Under the pieces are notes generated by a model, which saw only the letters and a program-made list of their open reading frames with translations, was not told the origin of the DNA and ran no database searches. Of a DNA stretch of 64,000 nt, positions 1 to 7,085 are shown piece after piece. Source of the DNA: Proteobacteria bacterium UBA981 (GTDB lineage: Bacteria > Pseudomonadota > Gammaproteobacteria > Ga0077536). Numbering within the stretch: position 1 is the stretch's first letter; each line of letters begins with the position of its first letter. The position numbers and the translations under genes were made by a program. The stretch spans positions 171,300-235,299 of the forward strand of contig DBBP01000027.1 of the NCBI GenBank assembly GCA_002292285.1, written 5' to 3'.

Positions 1-32
1 TGCCGCGCTCTAACCAGCTGAGCTACATAGCC
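1..32 (-). tRNA. tRNA-Met (elongator), 5' part only
   Basis: Read on the minus strand, the window edge carries the acceptor 5' strand, the D arm with its AGCTCAG...GGTTAGAGC signature, and the start of the anticodon stem. The 5' nucleotide is at position 32. The GGCTATGTAGCTCAG start closely resembles bacterial elongator tRNA-Met. The anticodon lies outside the window, so the isotype is inferred from the acceptor and D-arm sequence. Confidence 0.75.
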
Positions 33-86
33 AGGGGAGTGCCGTTGCCGGCGACCGCTTCGGATCCCTGCATGGCAGGGAGCGCG

Positions 87-115
87 ATCATGGTGTTTCA
101 GGGCCGGGGTGTCAA
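87..115 (-). promoter_or_regulatory. sigma-70 promoter for the tRNA-Met gene
   Basis: On the minus strand there is a perfect TTGACA at 115-110, a 17-bp spacer, and CATGAT at 92-87. This would start transcription around position 80, about 48 nt before the mature tRNA 5' end. Spacing and position fit a stable-RNA promoter. No direct evidence of activity. Confidence 0.5.
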
Positions 116-174
116 GATTCGACGCTGGCGCGGGTTCTTCTACAATATCGTCCTTTGCACGATAGCCACGACTC

Positions 175-684
175 ATGAGCGCACTCCCGATTCCTGCCCG
201 CGGTATTGTTATTTCACACTGCGAAGTTCTGCCCGCGTGGCTGGACTACAACCAGCATATGAACGTTGCCTACTACCTGGTGGCCTTCGAGCTGGGCATC
301 GATGACTACAAGGCAATCGTCGGACTGGATTTGGCCTATATCGAACGCGAACTGCGCTCAACAGTCGCGCTTGAATCCCACATTACGTTTCAAAACGAAG
401 CCTCGCTCGGCGAAAAGCTCCGTGTCGAAACTCGCATCATCGACTTTGATGGCAAGCGCGCGCACATTTATCAGGAGTTGTTCCGAGGCGAGACGTTGTT
501 GGCAACGCAGGAAACACTGTCGATTAGTTTCGATTTAAAGGCGCGACGGAGTGCGCCGTTCGAAGCCCATATTGCGACCGGATATCGTGAATTGATGGCG
601 GCCCAAGCGAATCTTGAACGTCCGAAATGGGTCGGTCGCTCGATTGGTATTGGGAAAGGGAAGCCGGGCCAGTCGGTTAGTTAG
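175..684 (+). CDS. Hotdog-fold acyl-CoA thioesterase (4HBT-like)
   Basis: The 169-residue protein is predicted to be a cytoplasmic hotdog-fold thioesterase that hydrolyses acyl-CoA. The N-terminal segment has the family pattern W-x-D-Y-N-x-H-M-N (residues 22-30), where the aspartate/asparagine region lies at the active site in YbgC/FadM-like enzymes. The rest fits the usual alternating strands, and the length is normal to slightly long. It resembles the thioesterases found with carnitine or betaine catabolism genes, but no such genes are adjacent, so the substrate is unknown. It stands alone, with tRNA-Met divergent upstream and crp convergent downstream. Positions 685-951 after it hold no supportable gene. 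Confidence 0.75.
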   Translation: MSALPIPARGIVISHCEVLPAWLDYNQHMNVAYYLVAFELGIDDYKAIVGLDLAYIERELRSTVALESHITFQNEASLGEKLRVETRIIDFDGKRAHIYQELFRGETLLATQETLSISFDLKARRSAPFEAHIATGYRELMAAQANLERPKWVGRSIGIGKGKPGQSVS

Positions 685-951
685 ACAGCGGCTGGTTAAA
701 AGGAGCCGGAAATGTTCGTGAACGGGGACCGCTAGCAATCTTTTTCAGAAGCTATCAGCGCCACGACGGATTTGCTCCAGTTCGTCTATGACGCAATCCG
801 AAACCGCCTGATTCCGCGCCAGTCAAAACCGGCGACGCGGACGGAACTGCAAGTAACTTTCATCATTTTGCTCGGCACGTGCTCGCCTTAAGGCTAGCCA
901 CTGGCTGACGGTTATCCGCGCCAGACTCACTAAGAGGTCAGAGCGACCTCG

Positions 952-1593
952 CTAACGGACACCAAAAACGACGATGGTCTTGCCGCTGACGCTGATCAGG
1001 TGCTGCTCTTCCAGTGCCTTCAATACGCGCCCAACCATCTCACGCGAACAGCCGACAATTCGACCCAACTCCTGACGGGTTACACGAATTTGCATCCCAT
1101 CGGGGTGAGTCATCGCGTCGGGCTCTTTGCACAAATCAAGCAGCGTACGGGCAACACGACCGGACACATCCATAAATGCGAGATCGCCGATCTTGCGATT
1201 CATTTTGCGCAGGCGGTTAGCCAGCTGCGACGAAATGGCGAACAATAAATCAGGGAACACCGTCGACATGCTTTTGAGACGATCGTAGCTGATGGTCGCT
1301 ACTTCACAGGTCGTTTTTGCGCGTACCAAAGCACTTCGATTGACGTGCTCGTTGAACAGACCGATCTCGCCGAAAAAGTCGCCGGGGTTGAGATATGCCA
1401 ACACTAATTCGCGGCCTTCGTCGTCTTCGAGCATCACGGTGACCGAACCCTTGACGATATAAAACAACTCGTGCGATGGGTCTCCCTGGCGAATGATGGT
1501 GCTCTTGGCCGTATATTGTTTGCGGTGGCAATGCTCCAGAAAATTTTGAATGTATTGGTCGTTGGTTGGGCTCACGGGCTGCACGGCGCTCAT
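952..1593 (-). CDS. crp: Crp/Vfr-type cAMP receptor transcription factor
   Basis: The 213-residue protein is a Crp/Fnr-family regulator very close to Crp/Vfr in length and sequence. It has an N-terminal cyclic-nucleotide domain with the phosphate-binding cassette (FFGEIGLF...RSALVRA), a dimerisation helix (ANRLRKMNRKIGDLAF), and a C-terminal winged helix with VTRQELGRIVGCSREMVGR as recognition region. No Fnr-type cysteine cluster is present. I chose the ATG at 1593 because AAGGAA lies about 7 nt upstream; a start 12 codons earlier is possible but has no ribosome binding site. A divergent osmC-like gene upstream matches the yhfA/crp order of enterics. A class III adenylate cyclase 3 kb away is a possible cAMP source. 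Confidence 0.93.
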   Translation of the reverse strand: MSAVQPVSPTNDQYIQNFLEHCHRKQYTAKSTIIRQGDPSHELFYIVKGSVTVMLEDDEGRELVLAYLNPGDFFGEIGLFNEHVNRSALVRAKTTCEVATISYDRLKSMSTVFPDLLFAISSQLANRLRKMNRKIGDLAFMDVSGRVARTLLDLCKEPDAMTHPDGMQIRVTRQELGRIVGCSREMVGRVLKALEEQHLISVSGKTIVVFGVR

Positions 1594-1781
1594 GGCAAAT
1601 TCCTTTTTGGATTTACGGACACTGCCCAACGGTCTTCGTGTTCTTTTTATGGTTTATCGGCCGCCGGTTGTCAAATTCTATTAAAATTCTTCAGAAGATA
1701 CTAATCATTCCGCTCCTAACTGTTTATTCTATATAGATCATAGCCGTCGATTTAGCCAGTACAACCGAGGATCAGCAGGAC

Positions 1782-2204
1782 ATGAAATCAACCATCAAAT
1801 GGGTCGACGGGGCAATGTTCGTCGGTGAGTCGGGTAGTGGTCACGCCATCGTCATCGACGGCCCGCCCGAAGCCGGCGGGAGAAATGCCGGCATTCGTCC
1901 GATGGAACTGGTCCTTACTGGCCTTGGCGCCTGTAGCGCTTTTGATGTGGTGTCGATTTTGAAGAAATCCCGCCAGGCCATCAGCGATTGCAGGGTTGAG
2001 CTCGAAGCAGAGCGCGCCGAGACCATTCCGAAAGTGTTCACGCGTATCCATCTGCACTTTGTTGTGACTGGCGTGGAGTTGAAAACTGCGAGCGTAGAGC
2101 GCGCCGTCAAGCTGTCAGCAGAAAAGTACTGTTCGGCGACAATCATGTTGCGCGATGTGGTGGAAATCACCCATGACTTTGAAATCGTAGATAATTCTTC
2201 TTAA
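1782..2204 (+). CDS. OsmC-family protein (YhfA-like)
   Basis: The 140-residue protein has the OsmC/Ohr alpha-beta fold and the two expected cysteines: one in the GLGACSAFDV helix near residue 51 and one in EKYCSATIM near residue 112. In this family the cysteine pair reduces organic hydroperoxides or acts in sulfur chemistry. It is closer to the YhfA subgroup than to Ohr. It is divergent from crp and shares a roughly 190-bp intergenic region with it, the arrangement known from enterics, so Crp control of both is possible although I did not find a clear full Crp site. Confidence 0.8.
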   Translation: MKSTIKWVDGAMFVGESGSGHAIVIDGPPEAGGRNAGIRPMELVLTGLGACSAFDVVSILKKSRQAISDCRVELEAERAETIPKVFTRIHLHFVVTGVELKTASVERAVKLSAEKYCSATIMLRDVVEITHDFEIVDNSS

Positions 2205-2239
2205 TTAGCGTTAGTTAAACGGCTCTCTCTCAACTTTGT

Positions 2240-2259
2240 CGAGTGCGACTGCGCACTCG
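2240..2259. terminator. Hairpin between convergent genes
   Basis: CGAGTGCG and CGCACTCG form a perfect 8-bp stem with loop ACTG. A second small stem, GAGACC/GGTCTC, lies at 2301-2317. Both sit between the ends of the osmC-like gene and the convergent ABC ATPase gene. Neither is followed by a strong T run, so terminator function is only suggested. Confidence 0.3.
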
Positions 2260-2334
2260 CGCTCAATGCGTCTCTCCACAGTTGTCATCGTGTGCCCAAC
2301 GAGACCTGCTGGGTCTCAAATGTGCCGCTCGAGT

Positions 2335-3060
2335 TCATGCGTGAGCTGGATCGACGAGATTTAAAAACGCCTGCTCGAGCGATGTCGCAGCACGTTCGGC
2401 TATGAGCTGTTGTGGCGCACCGTCCCACACTACCTGTCCGCCGTTCAGCACCACGATTCGGTCGCATAGCGAATCAACGTCGATAAGTAGGTGGGTGCTG
2501 AAAAACAGCGTCACTCCAGCGTCTTTCAGGCCACTCAGTCTGCGTTTGAACAGCGCCCGCGCGAGGGGGTCGAGCCCACTCATTGGCTCGTCGAGAATGA
2601 GCAGCGGACAGTCCGGCAAAATGCACGCTATCAGCCCCAGCTTCTGCATCATGCCCTTGGAATATTCCCGCGTCGGACGAGCCAGCATAGCGGGGTCCAG
2701 CCCGAGCGCCCGTGCTTCCTCCTCGACACGCCCGACCGTCGCTGCGGTTCCGTGCAAAGCGAGCAGGTGGCGAATCAATTCGTACCCTGTCGCGAAGGTT
2801 GGCGCGCTAAAGCGCTCTGCCAGATAGGTCAGAGCTTGACGGGCGGCCGTGTGCGTTTGCGGCAGGCCGTTAATCAAAATTGTACCGTCATCGATCCGAT
2901 TCAGATCGAGCAATCCACGAATCAAAGTAGTCTTGCCGGCACCGTTGACGCCGACCAATCCGACCGCCTCGCCACGCGCGACGGTGAGCGACACGTTCGA
3001 CAGAACTGGGCGTTCACCAAATGATTTGCAGACCTGGGTGAATTCGAGCAAGTTCGACAT
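2335..3060 (-). CDS. ABC transporter ATP-binding protein
   Basis: The 241-residue protein is a complete ABC ATPase of the ABC-2 exporter type. It has Walker A GVNGAGKTT near residue 37, a degenerate signature YSKGMMQKLGL, Walker B LLILDEP, and the switch histidine in FFSTHLL. A permease partner is expected. None is adjacent, but an ABC-2 permease is encoded on the same strand at 6186-6953, with the prepilin and an opposite-strand cyclase gene lying between. A link between the two is inferred. The substrate is unknown. It ends before the osmC-like gene arriving from the other strand. Confidence 0.85.
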   Translation of the reverse strand: MSNLLEFTQVCKSFGERPVLSNVSLTVARGEAVGLVGVNGAGKTTLIRGLLDLNRIDDGTILINGLPQTHTAARQALTYLAERFSAPTFATGYELIRHLLALHGTAATVGRVEEEARALGLDPAMLARPTREYSKGMMQKLGLIACILPDCPLLILDEPMSGLDPLARALFKRRLSGLKDAGVTLFFSTHLLIDVDSLCDRIVVLNGGQVVWDGAPQQLIAERAATSLEQAFLNLVDPAHA

Positions 3061-3090
3061 AACTGGGCGGTCACCGATAACGTCGACAAA

Positions 3091-3121
3091 GCAAAAAAAG
3101 CCCGCGCAAGGCGGGCTTTTA
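3091..3121 (-). terminator. Rho-independent terminator after the prepilin gene
   Basis: On the minus strand AAAGCCCGC and GCGGGCTTT form a GC-rich hairpin with a short CTT-type loop, followed by a run of seven T. It lies about 25 nt past the prepilin stop and should limit read-through into the ABC ATPase gene, giving the prepilin its own short transcript. Confidence 0.8.
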
Positions 3122-3146
3122 TGATCTCAGCGTGAACTTAAACGCC

Positions 3147-3851
3147 TTAATAGAGATATACGGCGTTACATAACTGTTGGTTGGTCGCGATATCCCAGCT
3201 TGGCGGGGTTGTGGTCGCCGCAACGCAATCTGCAGATGATTGTGACAGCGCATCAAACGTCAGCCCGGCAGTTGTGAGGGCGTGGCGCAATACACCTGAC
3301 TGAGGCAGACCATCGTCAATCTTGCGATCAAGTTCAGCCAGCACATTAACCGGGATGCCTGCGCCGAGCACGAGATTCAACTGTTCGGTTGGCGCCGCTG
3401 CGGTATCGAAGTAATCCGAACTACGGAACAACATCAAGAAGCCATTAAAAGCGTTTCGCGGCGCTTTGTCGGTCGAGTCAGCAGTCGGTTGGCCTGTACC
3501 GCCGACGTAGTTCCCCTGGATAAAGCGCGACTTGGACAAGTGCTCCCACAGGGCCAGCCCCTCGACCCAATCGCCACTCAGCCGTCCATTCGCGTCACCT
3601 CCGGTCAACACACCCGGTATGGCCTGCACGGCATTAGCCTGGCCCCAATCGCCCGGCACCTGTCGATAACGATCAATAAATCCGTAATAGGCTGCTTGCA
3701 CACCGCTGTTTTGATCGGCGATGTTACGCACACGAGCACTGGTAATCAGTTCCTGACCTTTCAGGATGCCACCGAGTAGCAATCCGATAATGACCAGGAC
3801 GATGGCCATTTCGACCAGGGTGAAGCCTTGTTGGCGGTTGATGGGGGGCAT
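3147..3851 (-). CDS. Type IV prepilin-like protein, candidate major pilin
   Basis: The 234-residue protein begins with a short leader and the prepilin peptidase motif G-FTLVE (cleavage after Gly9, Glu at +5), followed by a roughly 20-residue hydrophobic helix. The C-terminal part holds a Cys pair near residues 209 and 227 that could form the pilin D-loop disulfide. It is monocistronic, with its own sigma-54 promoter at 3890-3905 and a terminator at 3091-3121, unlike the minor prepilins inside the operon at 8.9-11.4 kb. That isolation and regulation suggest a major subunit. The globular domain is larger than in most PilA/MshA proteins, so its exact role is uncertain. Confidence 0.8.
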   Translation of the reverse strand: MPPINRQQGFTLVEMAIVLVIIGLLLGGILKGQELITSARVRNIADQNSGVQAAYYGFIDRYRQVPGDWGQANAVQAIPGVLTGGDANGRLSGDWVEGLALWEHLSKSRFIQGNYVGGTGQPTADSTDKAPRNAFNGFLMLFRSSDYFDTAAAPTEQLNLVLGAGIPVNVLAELDRKIDDGLPQSGVLRHALTTAGLTFDALSQSSADCVAATTTPPSWDIATNQQLCNAVYLY

Positions 3852-3889
3852 GATCCTCTCCTTTAGGGGATTCTATTTGCACAAATCAA

Positions 3890-3905
3890 TGCAGGAGCCA
3901 TGCCA
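3890..3905 (-). promoter_or_regulatory. Sigma-54 (-24/-12) promoter of the prepilin gene
   Basis: Read on the minus strand the sequence is TGGCATGGCTCCTGCA, which fits the RpoN consensus TGGCAY-N7-TGCW including the invariant GG and GC 12 bp apart. The predicted transcription start is near 3878, leaving a leader of about 27 nt to the ATG at 3851; AAAGGAG precedes the ATG. PilR-type control through a sigma-54 activator, such as that at 21280-22713, is inferred. Confidence 0.8.
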
Positions 3906-3981
3906 AAAACGTTAAGGTATTGATTGTTATGGGGCGTAGATGATCTGGCACTCGGGTGCCCTGACCCAATAACCGCGTAGC

Positions 3982-4019
3982 TGTCGAGATTTCAACAACA
4001 AAGCGTTGAAATCTCGACA
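3982..4019. promoter_or_regulatory. Perfect 15-bp inverted repeat, candidate enhancer site
   Basis: GTCGAGATTTCAAC at 3983-3996 and its exact reverse complement at 4005-4018 are separated by 8 nt; the next pair (T3982/A4019) also matches. The centre lies about 108 bp upstream of the -12 element of the prepilin sigma-54 promoter, a normal distance for an activator binding site. The absence of a T run on either side argues against a terminator. The TGTC...GACA ends recall PilR-type sites, but the binding protein is inferred. Confidence 0.55.
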
Positions 4020-4118
4020 CTCTCGCCGCTTAAAAAATATCGTCCGGTGTCGATTGGCGGCCTGATAGGCTAGATTCGATAACTCGAATATAACCACTAA
4101 GAATCTCGCGAACGCCTC

Positions 4119-4307
4119 ATGATGCTGCATTTTCCAACCGGTGTTTACCGACTCCAGTCCCTGCTCATATTTCTGGTGTTCGGCGTGTTTGTCTTCAATG
4201 CCCTCGGATTGACTGATTTTCGCTTCATGCTCGGCGGGCGCATCGCGATAAATCCGCAAATTTTCACCGATCTCAAAAACGGCCTGATCCCGCCGCAACT
4301 CGTGTAG
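4119..4307 (+). pseudogene. N-terminal remnant of a membrane adenylate cyclase
   Basis: The 62-residue frame encodes one hydrophobic segment (LLIFLVFGVFVFNALGL) and then ends at a TAG at 4305-4307. It is in the same reading frame as the cyclase that follows, and read-through would give one continuous membrane protein. Proteins of this layout normally carry a CHASE2 sensor of well over 200 residues between the first and the later membrane segments; here only about 30 residues remain. I read it as the leftover N-terminus of a CHASE2 cyclase that lost its sensor and gained a stop. Confidence 0.5.
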
Positions 4308-4319
4308 CTCGATTTCCTG

Positions 4320-5438
4320 GTGTTCCTCGCCGTTGGTGCACTGCTCGCGGTGCTGCTGCCCTCGCTGCCGCCGATAGCCGCGTCGTTACTTACGCTGTCA
4401 GCGATGGCGCCACCGTTCTACATCGCGTGGGCCTATCCGGTGCCGCCGCCACTGGTTCCGCTTGAATACACGCTATTGGCCATTTTGATTTTATTTTCGG
4501 TCAACGTGCTGTCCAGTTATTTTGTCGAGACTCACGAAAAGCAAAAGTTGGTGGATGCCTTCGGGCACTATGTCCCTCCGGCTCTGGTTGCAGAGCTTAG
4601 TCGTCAACCCGAAGCGTTTTCGATGGCTAGCGAGGCGCGCGATCTGTCGGTTATGTTTTGCGACATCAAAAGCTTCTCGCGGATATCGGAGGAGCTCGAG
4701 CCGCGCGAACTGGCTGAGATGATTAACGTATACCTGACCGCCATGACCGACGTGCTGCATGGCTACGGGGCCACCATCGACAAATATATCGGCGATGCCA
4801 TCATGGCTTTCTGGGGCGCACCGGTTGCGCAAGATGATCACGCAACACGAGCCGTCAATTGTGCGCTCGCGATGCAGCTACGTATGAAGTCGCTACGCGA
4901 GGAGTTTTCTCAGCGCGGATGGCCGGCCCTTGAGATCGGCATCGGCATTAACAGCGGTGTGATGAACGTCGGCAACATGGGCTCGCGCTATCGAATTGCC
5001 TATACGGTTCTTGGCGACGCAGTAAATCTCGCGGCGCGCCTGGAAGGTCTGACGCGTGCTTATCGGGTCGCGATTCTGGTCAGCGCGGCGACCAAATCAG
5101 CTACGCCAGACACTCGCTTTCGCGAAATCGATCATGTGCGGGTAAAAGGCCGTGGCATGGCCGGCCGCGTGTTCGAACCACTTACGGCGACGACCAGCGA
5201 AAGTCCACATTTACAAGATGAAGCGTTAGCGCTGGCGGCTTACTACAGCGGCGACTGGAAAACGGCTGTCGGGCGTTTTCAAAACCTACTCGAAATCGAT
5301 TCGTCCGTATTCTGGTACGAGGTCATGCTGTCACGTATGGCACGCGATACCCTGCCATCTGATTGGGACGGGATAATTACCTTTGGTGGTGAGCTTAATT
5401 ATTCGATGGATGCGCCGACTCAGCATGAGCGGTTATAA
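4320..5438 (+). CDS. Class III adenylate/guanylate cyclase, N-terminally truncated
   Basis: The 372-residue frame has about three membrane helices in residues 1-70, a linker helix, and a class III nucleotide cyclase domain from about residue 106 to 270. The catalytic set is complete: metal-binding Asp115 and Asp159, the Lys155/Asp233 pair typical of ATP specificity, and Asn236/Arg240 for the transition state. It should make cAMP if expressed. The GTG start at 4320 has no clear ribosome binding site, and the upstream in-frame fragment ending at 4307 suggests the original gene was longer. Its nearness to crp makes it a plausible cAMP source. Whether it is still functional is open. Confidence 0.7.
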   Translation: MFLAVGALLAVLLPSLPPIAASLLTLSAMAPPFYIAWAYPVPPPLVPLEYTLLAILILFSVNVLSSYFVETHEKQKLVDAFGHYVPPALVAELSRQPEAFSMASEARDLSVMFCDIKSFSRISEELEPRELAEMINVYLTAMTDVLHGYGATIDKYIGDAIMAFWGAPVAQDDHATRAVNCALAMQLRMKSLREEFSQRGWPALEIGIGINSGVMNVGNMGSRYRIAYTVLGDAVNLAARLEGLTRAYRVAILVSAATKSATPDTRFREIDHVRVKGRGMAGRVFEPLTATTSESPHLQDEALALAAYYSGDWKTAVGRFQNLLEIDSSVFWYEVMLSRMARDTLPSDWDGIITFGGELNYSMDAPTQHERL

Positions 5439-5462
5439 AGTTTCACGCGCAGACGGCTACAA

Positions 5463-6179
5463 CTAGTGGCCTTCGGAGCGCTGTTCGAGTTCGTGTAATC
5501 GTTGGGATAAAAACCATTGTTCGTGACGGTCAGTGATCTCGCCACTTTCGAGCAAACCGCCGAGCAGAACCTTCGCACTTTCAAGTTCACCCATATCTTC
5601 GAGCACGAAAATATGCATTTGGCGCACCCACGACGGGATGGCGTCTGTCGCCGGTAGGGCGTGCAGCTCCCGGGCCAGGTCGAGTGCCAGATCCAAATCT
5701 TCCAAACGATGCTTGGCGATATATACCGCGTGCGCCATCCACTGCCAGCGCACCTGCGGATCACGACGGAACTGACGCGCGGTAAATTTGAGCATGCGCC
5801 GCTGCTTCACTTCATCGGCAACCTCACCGTACAAGCGTGCAGCGGCAAGCAACGGGTATTCGAACTGGGGATCGAGTTGCAGGATGCGCTCGAGCCAGAC
5901 TTCGAGACGCACATAGTCGAGATCTCTGAACGCGATACTGACACCGGGCTGATAGTCAAAGGCCTGCAGCCACAACATCAGCACGCGCGCGAGAACGTCG
6001 GGCTGCCCAAGTGCCGCAACCTTGAGAATACTCGCTGATGGGGGGGTCGGTAGTGCCGTCACCGTTACGCTTGGATCGCTGAGATAGCGTGACCAGATCC
6101 CTTGCGCGCATAACGCGGCGACCAGAAACAGCAGCAGCAGCGGCGGAACTGAACTGATTTTTCTTTCGTCGCGCGACAT
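5463..6179 (-). CDS. Membrane-anchored helical-repeat protein of unknown function
   Basis: The product has about 238 residues, one N-terminal membrane helix (VPPLLLLFLVAALCAQGIW) and a helical, TPR-like periplasmic remainder rich in paired helices. Its gene directly follows the ABC-2 permease gene and probably shares its transcript, so it may be an accessory part of that exporter. A GTG 6 bp upstream is an alternative start. A run of seven G at 6036-6042 lies inside the frame, which stays open. I do not recognise a named family. Confidence 0.6.
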   Translation of the reverse strand: MSRDERKISSVPPLLLLFLVAALCAQGIWSRYLSDPSVTVTALPTPPSASILKVAALGQPDVLARVLMLWLQAFDYQPGVSIAFRDLDYVRLEVWLERILQLDPQFEYPLLAAARLYGEVADEVKQRRMLKFTARQFRRDPQVRWQWMAHAVYIAKHRLEDLDLALDLARELHALPATDAIPSWVRQMHIFVLEDMGELESAKVLLGGLLESGEITDRHEQWFLSQRLHELEQRSEGH

Positions 6180-6185
6180 GGACAC

Positions 6186-6953
6186 TCAGTCATTCACGCG
6201 ATAAAGATCGAACAACCCAATCGCGATTAACAGGCTGGCGTAAATGCCGCTTTGCAACAACACGTTGCTAAGGTCGGGCGGGACCGCATTAACGCCTAAC
6301 CAGGCACTGTTGGTGAAACGATCAAGGGCCGGCACGGCGAGCGCGATTAATTCAACGCCCTTCGCGATGACCTCGGAACTTAACGCCGTCGGATCGACAG
6401 TCGGGCCCCGACTCATGAGCACCACAGCGTCGATGCTCCGCGCGAGTAAATAGAAGGCACCCGTCACCATCACCGCCAGAGTGACCTGGCGGAGCGTGAC
6501 CACACATGTCAGGCAGGCAATCGAAAGCAGACATAGCTCGGCAAACAGCGAGATGGCCCAACACCCTGTTTGATAGGGCGTTGCGCTGAACAACAAAGGC
6601 AACGCCGCGAGACTAGCCATGCCGAACGCCAGAATACAGAACCCGAACGCCCGCCCCAGGTACCAGCTCGTACGCGAGACCGGTCGCGACAAGGTTAAAT
6701 CAAGCATCCGATCCTGCAGCTCGCGCACCACACTACTGGCGACAAATAAAACGGCCACGAAAACCAGCGCTAAACGGCTTAGCGCCGCGTAGACACCCGT
6801 GCGGTAGGATTGACTGTCCGTTAGGGCGAGCCCTGTGCTGAACTCTGCCGCCAGCACCGCCAGAGCAAGTATGCCAACGGTAACCGCGCCGATGTGTGTA
6901 CGGACACCCTCGATGAGGGTAAAGCGAGCAATACTCAAGACTGCGTAGCGCAT
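6186..6953 (-). CDS. ABC-2 type transporter permease
   Basis: The 255-residue protein has about six hydrophobic segments and the ABC-2 permease arrangement, including the conserved region near VVRELQDRMLDLTLSRPVSRTSWYLGR that typically contacts the ATPase. I chose the ATG at 6953 because the protein then begins MRYAVLSIARFTLIEG, typical of such permeases; the frame is open 27 codons further upstream. It is divergent from the histidine kinase gene at 7086. The ATPase at 2335-3060 is the only candidate partner in the window. Substrate unknown. Confidence 0.7.
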   Translation of the reverse strand: MRYAVLSIARFTLIEGVRTHIGAVTVGILALAVLAAEFSTGLALTDSQSYRTGVYAALSRLALVFVAVLFVASSVVRELQDRMLDLTLSRPVSRTSWYLGRAFGFCILAFGMASLAALPLLFSATPYQTGCWAISLFAELCLLSIACLTCVVTLRQVTLAVMVTGAFYLLARSIDAVVLMSRGPTVDPTALSSEVIAKGVELIALAVPALDRFTNSAWLGVNAVPPDLSNVLLQSGIYASLLIAIGLFDLYRVND

Positions 6954-7085
6954 AAACTGGTCCGGCGTTTGCGTCGGCGCAATGATAACTTTGGATACTA
7001 TAGCGCTGGAAGCAGTTGGAACTTTACAGCCCAAACATTAAACCCGACACAAACCACAAGTTGGTTTGTCCGCGAGGACCGAGCG

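Noticed and set aside
3982..4019. The inverted repeat as a terminator
   Set aside because: No T run follows on either strand and no gene ends nearby; its distance from the sigma-54 promoter fits an activator site better.
6036..6042. A run of seven G inside the helical-repeat gene as another phase-variation tract
   Set aside because: The frame stays open across it and the protein looks continuous. It also shows that G7 runs occur here without effect.
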